Assembly: GCF_000725805.1 (NCBI RefSeq) | Contig: NZ_JOFT01000009.1 | Coordinates: 62,001 to 126,000, forward strand | Length of the DNA: 64,000 nt | From: Streptomyces xanthophaeus | GTDB taxonomy: Bacteria; Actinomycetota; Actinomycetes; Streptomycetales; Streptomycetaceae | Reading direction: 5' to 3' | In this document: positions 9,129-16,140 of the stretch, piece after piece | How the letters are laid out: every line of letters starts with the position of its first letter | Position numbering within the stretch: the first letter of the stretch is position 1 | Notes under the pieces: generated by a model | The model's input: only the letters and a program-made list of their open reading frames with translations | Databases searched by the model: none | Told to the model about the DNA's origin: nothing | Made by a program: the position numbers and the translations under genes

Positions 9129-9989
9129 TCAAGACAGTTGGAGCAGTCCCCGCAGAAGATCCCGGGTCCGGTCGGGGTCGGGGCAGTCCGCCTGGAGCCG
9201 TTCCATGGCCCGGCCGTACTGCCCCACTTCCTCGTCCTTGTCCAGGTAGAGGGCACTGGTGAGCTGTTCCAGATAGACGATGTCCTGGAGGTCCGACTCG
9301 GGGAAGCGCAGCAGGGTGAAGGCTCCGCTCTCGCCCGCGTGGCCGCCGAAGGAGAAGGGCATCACCTGGAGCTGCACGTTGGGCCGCTGCGAGACCTCGA
9401 TGAGGTGTTCCAGCTGACCCCGCATCACGTCCCGGTCGCCGTAAGGGCGGCGCAGTGCAGCCTCGTCGAGGACGGCGTGGAAGACCGGGGCACTCTCGGA
9501 GACGAGGACCTTCTGGCGCTCCAGGCGCAGCGCGACCCGGCGGTCGATCTCGGCCGCGGTGGCGCCGGGCATGCCGCGGCTGACGACGGCGTGGGCGTAG
9601 GCCTCGGTCTGCAACAGGCCGTGGACGAACTGGACTTCGTAGATCCGGATCAGTGAGGCGGCGCCCTCAAGGCCGATGTACGTCTGGAACCACCCGGGCA
9701 GCACGTCTCCGTAACTGTGCCACCAGCCGGTCGCGTTGGCCTCGCGCACCAGTCCCAGCAGGGACTCGCGCTCGGAGGTGTCCGTGACCCCGTAGAGCGT
9801 GAGGAGGTCCTCGACGTCTCTGGCCTTGAAGCTCACCCTTCCCAACTCCAAGCGGCTGATCTTCGATTCGGATGCGCGGATCGAGTAGCCGGCCGCCTCA
9901 CGGGTGATGCCGCGGGATTCTCGGAGTCGCCTGAGCTGTGAGCCCAGGAGGATGCGGCGCACCACAGAACCGCTGGCTTCTGCGGTCAC
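9129..9989 (-). CDS. XRE-family regulator with DUF5753 domain (whiJ/abaA-like)
   Basis: A 286-residue protein with an N-terminal helix-turn-helix (LGSQLRRLRESRGITREAAGYSIRASESKISRLELGR) and a C-terminal DUF5753 domain from about residue 95 (LLQTEAYAHAV, then FHAVLDEAALRRPYGDRDVMRGQLEHL). Such proteins in Streptomyces are encoded beside DUF397 and RsbW-like ATPase genes and influence development and antibiotic production. The GTG at 9989 is preferred because GGGGAGG (9998-10004) precedes it at proper spacing; an in-frame ATG at 10007 would overlap that site. The divergent ATPase gene and the DUF397 gene lie next door and complete the trio. Confidence 0.88.
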   Translation of the reverse strand: MTAEASGSVVRRILLGSQLRRLRESRGITREAAGYSIRASESKISRLELGRVSFKARDVEDLLTLYGVTDTSERESLLGLVREANATGWWHSYGDVLPGWFQTYIGLEGAASLIRIYEVQFVHGLLQTEAYAHAVVSRGMPGATAAEIDRRVALRLERQKVLVSESAPVFHAVLDEAALRRPYGDRDVMRGQLEHLIEVSQRPNVQLQVMPFSFGGHAGESGAFTLLRFPESDLQDIVYLEQLTSALYLDKDEEVGQYGRAMERLQADCPDPDRTRDLLRGLLQLS

Positions 9990-10007
9990 TAGTACTGCCC
10001 TCCCCAT

Positions 10008-10331
10008 CGCAATGGTGTGCGCGTCGCGGGGCCCCCGTACCCCAGGGGCCAGAGTCTGCCACCAAAACGCATCGGCCCGTACTCGTTCTGTAACGGAATC
10101 CCGTCTCCGGGAAAAGAAGTCCGTCAGCATGCGTAGGAAGAAATGAGCAAGAACCATCACGGGAGTGGACACGTCAGGCGCGTGCACGTGCATCTGCCCT
10201 TGCATCCGGCTCCGGCATTCGGAACGATGGTGCCGCGCACCTGCGTGCTCTTCGCGCCGGAGCCGGACCCACCCCGCAGTTCTCTTTGGCCGGAGCCGCC
10301 GCTTCGTCCGCGAATCCCGGGAGTGCCTCGC
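10008..10331. other. Divergent intergenic region between the XRE and ATPase genes
   Basis: About 320 bp without a convincing gene. It holds the divergent promoters, including a 25-bp element at 10180-10204 that recurs upstream of the DUF397 gene, and a possible -35/-10 pair (TTGCAT 10200-10205, AACGAT 10223-10228) aligned with it. GGGAG at 10319-10323 is the likely ribosome binding site of the ATPase gene. Confidence 0.6.
10180..10204 (+). repeat. 25-bp element upstream of the RsbW-like ATPase gene (copy 1)
   Basis: The element starts GCGTGCACGTGCATCTGCCC and ends TTGCA. Its centre is the perfect palindrome TGCACGTGCA. It matches the copy at 11264-11288 at 24 of 25 positions when that one is read on the opposite strand. 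It overlaps a TTGCAT hexamer that is 17 bp from AACGAT, so it may be an operator at the -35 of the ATPase gene. Confidence 0.75.
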
Positions 10332-10841
10332 ATGGGGACGAATGGATCGACCATGCTCGAGCCGTTACGGCAGGGGCTTCCCCCGGTCGACCCCACGGCT
10401 GTCTCCGGGTCCGCCTCATGCGCTCTGCCCGCCCGGTTCGAGGCGGTGCGGGGCGCCCGCTCTTTCTGCAGGTCGACGCTGTCCCAGTGGGGTCTGGACG
10501 ACCGTTTCGACGATGTGGCCCTGGTCGTCTCCGAGCTCGTCACCAATGCGCTCCGCCATGCCCTGCCCGAGGACGCGCGGGGGGCGGGCGGGGAGGCGGA
10601 GCCGCCGGTGCGGCTGCACCTGATGCGGTGGAGCACCCGGCTGGTGTGCGCGGTGCGCGACCCCAGTGAGGACCGGCCCGGCGGGGCGTTCTCGCCGGAG
10701 CGCACGGAGGAGAACTTCGACCTGGAGTCCGGCCGCGGGCTGTTCCTGGTCGACTCGTACAGCGACAGCTGGGGCTGGCACCCGCTCGCGGGCCGGCTGA
10801 CCGGCAAGGTTGTCTGGGCGCTCTTCCTGCTCCAGGACTGA
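10332..10841 (+). CDS. ATP-binding protein, RsbW/SpoIIAB-like histidine kinase-type ATPase fold
   Basis: A 169-residue protein with a single HATPase_c_2 domain: the N-box VALVVSELVTNALRHA lies near residue 65, and a DLESGRGLFLVDSYSDSWGW segment forms the G1-like region. Relatives are anti-sigma kinases, or stand-alone partners of XRE/DUF397 pairs in Streptomyces. The ATG at 10332 has GGGAG eight bases upstream. An earlier ATG at 10227 would lie inside the predicted promoter. Transcription probably ends at the 19-bp hairpin just after the stop. Confidence 0.87.
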   Translation: MGTNGSTMLEPLRQGLPPVDPTAVSGSASCALPARFEAVRGARSFCRSTLSQWGLDDRFDDVALVVSELVTNALRHALPEDARGAGGEAEPPVRLHLMRWSTRLVCAVRDPSEDRPGGAFSPERTEENFDLESGRGLFLVDSYSDSWGWHPLAGRLTGKVVWALFLLQD

Positions 10842-10860
10842 CCGGAGGCCAGAAAGCACC

Positions 10861-10903
10861 GCACCGGCCGGGAATGATCTCTTGGATCATTCCCGGCCGG
10901 TGC
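10861..10903 (+). terminator. Perfect 19-bp hairpin after the ATPase gene
   Basis: Positions 10861-10879 pair perfectly with 10885-10903 around a TCTTG loop, with no mismatch in 19 bp. It begins 19 bp after the ATPase stop and lies between convergent genes, so it can end transcription from both sides. There is no strong T-run. Its right arm runs into a third copy of the 12-mer GTGCACGTGCAT (10900-10911). Confidence 0.8.
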
Positions 10904-10956
10904 ACGTGCATGGCTCGATCCGATGCGCTGTTCCGTCAGGCGTTCCGGATGCTCCG

Positions 10957-11202
10957 TCAGGCGATCAAGTGATCGAACTCGCCGTCCTTGATGCCCAGCA
11001 GCATGGCCTCTATCTCGGCAGGCGTGTAGACGAGCGCCGGGCCGTCCGGGTGCCGCGAGTTGCGCACGGCTACGTCGCCCCCCGGCAGTTTGGCGAACTC
11101 CACACACGAGCCTTGCGAGTTGCTGTGTCTGCTCTTCTGCCAGGTCAGCCCATACAAGGAAGCGAGTTCTGCAGCTGCCATCCCGTTGTACGCGTGGTCC
11201 AC
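10957..11202 (-). CDS. DUF397 domain-containing small protein
   Basis: An 81-residue protein with the DUF397 signature: LTWQKSRHSNSQGSCVEFAKLPGGDVAVRNSRHPDGPALVYTP split over residues 19-61. These small proteins are genetically paired with XRE-DUF5753 regulators, probably as antagonists, as in whiJ- and abaA-type loci. Here the XRE gene is about 1 kb away on the same strand with the ATPase gene between them on the other strand. The promoter region upstream has a TATGAT -10 (11245-11240), a GTGCAG-N7-CTGCAC palindrome and the shared 25-bp element. Confidence 0.9.
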   Translation of the reverse strand: MDHAYNGMAAAELASLYGLTWQKSRHSNSQGSCVEFAKLPGGDVAVRNSRHPDGPALVYTPAEIEAMLLGIKDGEFDHLIA

Positions 11203-11217
11203 AGGAAGCCCCCGATA

Positions 11218-11236
11218 GTGCAGATGTCAACTGCAC
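11218..11236. promoter_or_regulatory. Inverted repeat in the DUF397 gene leader
   Basis: GTGCAG (11218-11223) and CTGCAC (11231-11236) form a perfect 6-bp inverted repeat separated by 7 bp. It lies about 16 bp upstream of the DUF397 start and just downstream of a TATGAT -10-like hexamer at 11240-11245 on the minus strand, a good place for a repressor operator. Confidence 0.5.
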
Positions 11237-11263
11237 CGGATCATAGCTGTGTTCCTAAGCGCC

Positions 11264-11288
11264 TGCATGGGCAGATGCACGTGCACGC
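11264..11288 (-). repeat. 25-bp element upstream of the DUF397 gene (copy 2)
   Basis: On the minus strand it reads GCGTGCACGTGCATCTGCCC then ATGCA and differs from the copy at 10180-10204 by one base. Relative to the gene it precedes, it has the same orientation as copy 1 has to the ATPase gene, and it too ends at the -35 region of a plausible promoter (17-bp spacer to TATGAT). This suggests one regulator controls both genes. Confidence 0.75.
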
Positions 11289-11309
11289 GGGGTGTCCCCC
11301 TGATCACGC

Positions 11310-13355
11310 TCAGGGGCGAAGGGCCTCGGACACCTCGTCCAGCGCACCCAGAATCTGCTCCGCGGCCCCCCGCAGGACACCCGGCCCCAGGGCCTCCCCG
11401 TCCGCCAGCAGGGCCCTGACCTCGTCCCACTGCGGCACCCGGCGCTCACGCACTTCCCTGGCCCCCTCCTCGGCCGCGGCGCCCAGTGCCCGCGCGAGCC
11501 CGGCGGCCCCCGGGGCCGGGGGCCGGTCCCGCTCCGGGAGGTGCGCCTCCAGGAGCATGGCGGCCCGGGCCAGCGCGCGCAGCGCGTCCCCGGCGTCCTC
11601 CGCCGCAGTGTGGGACAGCCCGCGGTGGCGCACCGGTTCCCCCTCGGCCCGGCCGAGTGCGTCCTGCCAGGCGATCCGGGCGTCGCGGGCGGCCAGCAGC
11701 GCCTCCCGCACGTCGGCCCGGCGGGCCCCGGCCGGATCGGCGTACTGGCCGAGCACGGCGGCCGCGTACCGCCCGTCGGCGGCGACCAGGTCGGCCAGGC
11801 GGGTGCGCAGCCGCGGGGTCTCCCAGGCCGGGTAGACGGCGTACGCGATCATCGCGAGCGCCCCGCCGACCAGGGTGAGGGCGACCCGGTCGGGCACGCT
11901 CTGGTCCCAGCGGACCCCGCCCATGCCGAGCAGGAAGACCACGTAGGCGGAGACGCATCCCTGTACGACGGCATACCCGGTGCGCATCAGCAGGTACATC
12001 AGGCCCGCGCTGACGACCGCGAGGACGCCCGACAGGTACGTGCCGGGCTGGGCGAGCTGGACGACGGCGGTGGCCACGGCGACGCCGACGAGGGTGCCGG
12101 CGAACCGGGCGACGGCCCGGGCGTAGGTCTGCGAGAAGTCCGGGCGCATGATCATGACCGATGCCATCGGGGCCCAGTAGGCGTGCCCGAACGGCAGCGC
12201 GTGGCCGATGACGTAACCGGCACAGGCCACGACGGTGAGCCGCACGGCGTGCCGCAGCACCGGTGACCCGGGGTGCAGTTCGGCCCGTACGGACCTCAGG
12301 ACCAGCGGCACCATCCCCGGCAGGGTGGGCCGCAGCATCGATTCGCCCGGGTCTGCGGTGCGGCCCGACCGGGGCTCGGCCGTCTCCAGTACGTCGTCCA
12401 GCAGGGCGGCGAGCCGGCGCGCGGCCCGCAGCGGCGCACCGGTCAGCAGGTCGGCCGTGTCGGGGGACTTGAGGACCGCCAGCTCCGGCGCGGGCAGGCG
12501 TACGGGCTGCCCGTGCCGGATCGCCCGCGCGGCGGCGTCCAGCACCGAGGCCGCGGCGGCGAGCACCTCCCGCACACGGTCCCGGCCGGGGCCCTCGGCG
12601 GGCGCCCCCACGGCCGGATCGGCGAGCGAGGCCAGCACCGGCCTGATCCGCTCGGCCAGCCCCCGCGCCCCGTGCAGTTCGGCGGGCCGCCGCCGGGCCT
12701 GGCGCGGGGTGACGGTGGCGGCGGCCCGGGCCTTCATCAGGGGCTGCGGGTCGAAGGGCGCGAGGTGGTCGTGGCGCAGCCGCCGGGCGTAGTCGGCCTC
12801 CGCGGCGAGGGCGTCGGCCAGCGCGTCGCGCTGGGCCCCCCAGCGGCGGACGGGGAACAGTACGACGAGCAGCGCCTGGAGCACCCCGCCCGCGGCGATC
12901 ATCGCGGCGTGCCCGGCGGCCTGGGCCACGGAGGTGGGCAGGGTGACGGTGACCAGCATGATCGCGACGTTGCTCGCGGCGATGATCCCCGCAGTGGGGC
13001 CGGCCGCCCACAGCAGGCCGGCGGCGAAGGTCCACACGGCGAGCAGGGCCAGGAACAGCACCGTGTGGGAGGAGCCCACGAGGTAGCCGACGAAGGTGGA
13101 CAGGGCCAGGGTCAGGCCGGAGGCGAGGGCGAGGACGGGGCGCGGGCGCCAGCTCTGCTGGAAGGTGGCGATGGCGGCCATGAAGGCGCCGAAGGCGCAG
13201 CTGGCCGCCGACCCGGGCCCCAGCAGGGCGAGTCCGCCGAAGAGGGCGAGGGCGAGACCGGCCGTGGCGCGCAGCGCGACGAGGAATTCCGGACGGGTGC
13301 GCTCGACCTTCATGCCCGATCGGGCGGTGTCCTTCAGCGCCCGGAGCCAGCTCAT
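11310..13355 (-). CDS. FUSC family (aromatic acid exporter-like) membrane protein
   Basis: A 681-residue protein with two membrane blocks of about six helices each: residues ~25-155 (ATAGLALALFGGLALLGPGSAAS, FMAAIATFQQSWRPR) and ~365-510 (HAYWAPMASVMIMRPDFSQTYARAVARFAGTLVG), each followed by a soluble region. The motif YWAPMASVMIMRPDFSQTYARAVARFAGTL, with its R.aGT core, is the FUSC/YccS/AaeB hallmark. A role in efflux of aromatic or hydrophobic compounds is inferred from the family. The ATG at 13355 was chosen over an upstream frame with no conserved residues. It is divergent from tatA. Confidence 0.88.
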   Translation of the reverse strand: MSWLRALKDTARSGMKVERTRPEFLVALRATAGLALALFGGLALLGPGSAASCAFGAFMAAIATFQQSWRPRPVLALASGLTLALSTFVGYLVGSSHTVLFLALLAVWTFAAGLLWAAGPTAGIIAASNVAIMLVTVTLPTSVAQAAGHAAMIAAGGVLQALLVVLFPVRRWGAQRDALADALAAEADYARRLRHDHLAPFDPQPLMKARAAATVTPRQARRRPAELHGARGLAERIRPVLASLADPAVGAPAEGPGRDRVREVLAAAASVLDAAARAIRHGQPVRLPAPELAVLKSPDTADLLTGAPLRAARRLAALLDDVLETAEPRSGRTADPGESMLRPTLPGMVPLVLRSVRAELHPGSPVLRHAVRLTVVACAGYVIGHALPFGHAYWAPMASVMIMRPDFSQTYARAVARFAGTLVGVAVATAVVQLAQPGTYLSGVLAVVSAGLMYLLMRTGYAVVQGCVSAYVVFLLGMGGVRWDQSVPDRVALTLVGGALAMIAYAVYPAWETPRLRTRLADLVAADGRYAAAVLGQYADPAGARRADVREALLAARDARIAWQDALGRAEGEPVRHRGLSHTAAEDAGDALRALARAAMLLEAHLPERDRPPAPGAAGLARALGAAAEEGAREVRERRVPQWDEVRALLADGEALGPGVLRGAAEQILGALDEVSEALRP

Positions 13356-13455
13356 GGCGCCGAGCGTAGCCGTTTTCAGGACTTCTTCAGATTTGTCCTG
13401 CACCCGCCCGCGGCTGTTCCATAAGCCGGATCATCATCCGAAAGGTGGAACGCCC

Positions 13456-13629
13456 ATGCTCCGCAACGCCGTCCAGCCCTGGCACCTGCTCATCCTGCTG
13501 GTCGTCTGCCTGCTGGTCTTCGGCTCGAAGAAGCTGCCCGACATGGCCCGCTCGCTGGGCCGCTCGATGCGCATCCTGAAGTCGGAGACCCGGGCCCTGC
13601 GCAGCGAGGACGCCCGCGACACCCCCTAG
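13456..13629 (+). CDS. tatA: Small TatA/E-family twin-arginine translocase-like protein
   Basis: A 57-residue protein with one N-terminal membrane helix (WHLLILLVVCLLVFG) followed by the SKKLPDMARSLGRSMRILKSE amphipathic helix, which is the TatA/E hinge and FGxxKLP motif. It is short compared with usual TatA proteins (80-95 residues) and is likely a paralogue rather than the main TatA, since no tatC is nearby. A GAAAGGTGG ribosome binding site precedes the ATG. It probably sits in the cytoplasmic membrane and may modulate Tat pores. Confidence 0.88.
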   Translation: MLRNAVQPWHLLILLVVCLLVFGSKKLPDMARSLGRSMRILKSETRALRSEDARDTP

Positions 13630-13646
13630 ACCGGCAGGGAGGCGGC

Positions 13647-14861
13647 CTAGCCCGGCAGGGAGTTGCGGCGGCCGCCCATGTGGGCGCGGTCGGCGGCGGC
13701 CGTGCCGTCCTCCCAGCCCGCGTGGTCGGTGGCGCCGCGCAGCCGGGTGGTCGTGGTCCTGGGGAACATCTCCTCGGCCCGGGAGGTGACCGCGACGTCG
13801 CGGGCCACCAGGGCGGGCAGGTTGTCGGGGGCCTCGGTGGCCGTGTGCTCGGCCGTCTCGGCGAGCCGGTGCCCCAGGCGGCTGGCGTAGGCCAGCAGGA
13901 AGGACTGCCGGAAGGTCTTGGTCCGCTTGCGCCCGCCGGAGCGCTGCGCGGCCTCCGCGCGGGTCATCGCCGCCGTGCCCTGGACGAGCAGCGAGGTGTA
14001 CAGCAGCTCCACCGCCTCCAGGTCGCTCTCGAAGCCGACCACCGTGGAGAACTCGAAGCCGCTGTTCCACACCGCCCGGCAGCGGTTGGCGGTGGCCACC
14101 GCGTCCAGCAGCACCGCCTTCGCCTCCTCGTACGGCGGCTCGACGCCGATCCGGCAGGCCCCCGGCACCCGGGCCGGGCCGCCTCCGCGTACGGCCAGCA
14201 GGGCCTCGTCCACGGTGTGCCGGGCCATCAGTTCCTGTGCCTTGGCGCTGAGCGCCTCCGCCTCCTCCGGGAAGGTCGTCGCCTCGGCCTTCGCGAGGAG
14301 GGCGCGGATGCGGCCCAGCATGCGCGGCTCGATGTGGGCGTGTTCGAGCGGGTCGGCGGGGTCCCCCGGAAGCGGGCCGACCGGTTCGATCGAGGGCAGC
14401 CGGATCAGCAGCCGGAACACCTCCAGGAAGGCGGTGGCCAGCGTGAACCGGTCCGTTCGTTCGCGCTGCGCGAGCCGGTCGGCGTACGCGGTGTCCGCGC
14501 CCCACCAGACCTCGGCGTCCGTCCACCGCTCCGGGAGCCGGGCGTAGCGGCGCCCCTCGGCCGCGATCAGGTCCGCGGTGATGCGCAGGTGCCGTTCGGC
14601 GCCGGAACCACCGGCGCCGCCCGCCGCGGAGGCCCCGCCCAGGTCCCGGCGGACCAGCCGCAGCACGTCGGCCGGCTGCCAGCCCCGCTCCCAGCCCTGC
14701 CGCGCGTACCCGGCCCCGCGGGCCAGCAGCTCCTGCCCCACACCGGCCCACTGCGCGGGCTCGGCGGCGAGGAGCGAGGCCCCGGTGTCCAGCCCGGTGT
14801 CGTCCTGGGCGTAGAGGGCGGCGGCGAAGGCTCGGTCGACGGTTTCGGCAAGGTCTCTCAC
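13647..14861 (-). CDS. DUF2786 domain-containing protein
   Basis: A 404-residue soluble protein of unknown function. The DUF2786 motif is at about residues 175-215 (MLGRIRALLAKAEATTFPEEAEALSAKAQELMARHTVDE). A C-terminal half with EFSTVVGFESDLEAVELLYTSLLVQG is normally associated with it. The GTG at 14861 follows an AGGGG stretch at short spacing; the N-terminal ~150 residues are helical and poorly conserved. The HxlR-like gene ends five bases upstream of this start, so the two may be co-transcribed. Confidence 0.82.
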   Translation of the reverse strand: MRDLAETVDRAFAAALYAQDDTGLDTGASLLAAEPAQWAGVGQELLARGAGYARQGWERGWQPADVLRLVRRDLGGASAAGGAGGSGAERHLRITADLIAAEGRRYARLPERWTDAEVWWGADTAYADRLAQRERTDRFTLATAFLEVFRLLIRLPSIEPVGPLPGDPADPLEHAHIEPRMLGRIRALLAKAEATTFPEEAEALSAKAQELMARHTVDEALLAVRGGGPARVPGACRIGVEPPYEEAKAVLLDAVATANRCRAVWNSGFEFSTVVGFESDLEAVELLYTSLLVQGTAAMTRAEAAQRSGGRKRTKTFRQSFLLAYASRLGHRLAETAEHTATEAPDNLPALVARDVAVTSRAEEMFPRTTTTRLRGATDHAGWEDGTAAADRAHMGGRRNSLPG

Positions 14862-14866
14862 ACCCC

Positions 14867-15157
14867 TCAGCTTGGCATGTCCGCCTTCGCGTCCCATTCC
14901 TGGCGGGCGGCCTCGATCTCGGGGCAGTGTGCGAGGGACCAGTCCGCGAGGCCCCGCACCAGCAGCGTCAGGCTGTGGCCGAGGCCGGTCAGCGCGTACT
15001 CGACCTGCGGAGGGACCGTCGGGTACACGGTCCGGGTGATCAGCCCGTCCCGCTCCAGGCGTCGGACCGTGAGGGTGAGCATCCGCTGCGAGATCCCGTC
15101 GACGGCGCGCTGGAGCTCCCTGAACCGGTGCGTCCCGGCGGCGAGCTGCACGACCAC
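14867..15157 (-). CDS. HxlR-family transcriptional regulator, N-terminus incomplete as read
   Basis: 96 residues from the first available GTG cover most of an HxlR winged helix ([52 protein letters not shown]). The homologous region clearly continues upstream in frame ([14 protein letters not shown], the usual GDKW motif of the family), but there is no ATG, GTG or TTG between this and an in-frame stop about 75 bases further on. Either the start is unusual or the 5' end has decayed. It is divergent from a QorB-like reductase gene, the arrangement of redox-responsive QorR/HxlR regulators. Confidence 0.8.
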   Translation of the reverse strand: MVVQLAAGTHRFRELQRAVDGISQRMLTLTVRRLERDGLITRTVYPTVPPQVEYALTGLGHSLTLLVRGLADWSLAHCPEIEAARQEWDAKADMPS

Positions 15158-15219
15158 GAGGACCGACCACTTGTCGCCGCCGGTCGTCCCGGCCTTCCCG
15201 ACCGTACGGAGGACCTCCC

Positions 15220-16023
15220 ATGCTCCTGATCACCGGCACCTCGGGCGCGCTCGGCTCCCTGATCGCGCAGCGGCTCGCGGACCGGCCGGACGTGCGCTTC
15301 GGCACCCGCGACCCGGACGGACCCGGGCAGGTCCGGGTCGACTTCGACGATCCGGACTCCCTCGACTTCACCGGAGTGGACACGCTCCTGCTCGTCTCCG
15401 CCGGATACGGCGAGGACGACGAGGTCATCGCCCGGCACGGTGCCGCGGTCACCGCCGCCGAACGGGGCGGGGTGGGGCACGTCGTCTACACCAGCCTCTC
15501 GGCGGCGGGCGACCACCTGCCGTACGCGCTGGCGCACCGCTGGACCGAGCGCCGCCTGCGCGAGTCCTCCCTGGCCTGGACCGTCCTGCGCAACGGCCTG
15601 TACGCGGAACTGCTCGCCGCGCTGGCCGCGCCCGGGCCGGACGGGCTGATCACCGCCCCGCTGGGCGGGGGCAGGCTCGCGGCGGTGGCCCGGGAGGACC
15701 TGGCCGAGGTGGCCGTACGGGTCGTGCTCGCGCCGCACGAGCACGCCGGGCAGGTCTACGAGCTGGTGGGCGAGGAACCGCTGGGCGGGGCGGAGCTGGC
15801 CGCAGCCACCGGCGCCCGGTACGCGCCGGGCTCGCTGGCCGGGACCCGCGCCGGGCTGTCGGGACCGGGGTCGGTGGGCTACCAGGTCCCGATGCTGGTC
15901 ACCACGTACTCGGCCGTCGCGGCGGGCTTCCTCGCCGCCCCGGACGCCGGCACCCTGCGGCGTCTCCTGGGCCGCGCCCCCCGCCCCGCCCTCGCCGCCT
16001 ACCTGGCCGCCCTCCCGGCCTGA
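15220..16023 (+). CDS. NAD(P)H-binding QorB/YtfG-like reductase
   Basis: A 267-residue atypical short-chain reductase of the NmrA/QorB group. The N-terminal dinucleotide motif is [18 protein letters not shown]; a [15 protein letters not shown] segment follows; the [39 protein letters not shown] region is characteristic. In related systems such proteins reduce quinones and are controlled by a divergent HxlR-type regulator, as here. GGAGG lies 12 bases ahead of the ATG, but this also places its leader over the missing start of the HxlR gene. Confidence 0.88.
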   Translation: MLLITGTSGALGSLIAQRLADRPDVRFGTRDPDGPGQVRVDFDDPDSLDFTGVDTLLLVSAGYGEDDEVIARHGAAVTAAERGGVGHVVYTSLSAAGDHLPYALAHRWTERRLRESSLAWTVLRNGLYAELLAALAAPGPDGLITAPLGGGRLAAVAREDLAEVAVRVVLAPHEHAGQVYELVGEEPLGGAELAAATGARYAPGSLAGTRAGLSGPGSVGYQVPMLVTTYSAVAAGFLAAPDAGTLRRLLGRAPRPALAAYLAALPA

Positions 16024-16140
16024 ACGGGCGGCGCACCGGCGGCCGCCGCCACGGCACGGCCCGGCCCGGCCCGGCACCACGGACCGGTGCCACGGCCCGG
16101 CGGAGCGGTGCTGTCAGACCTCGGTGGGACACTCGCACCC

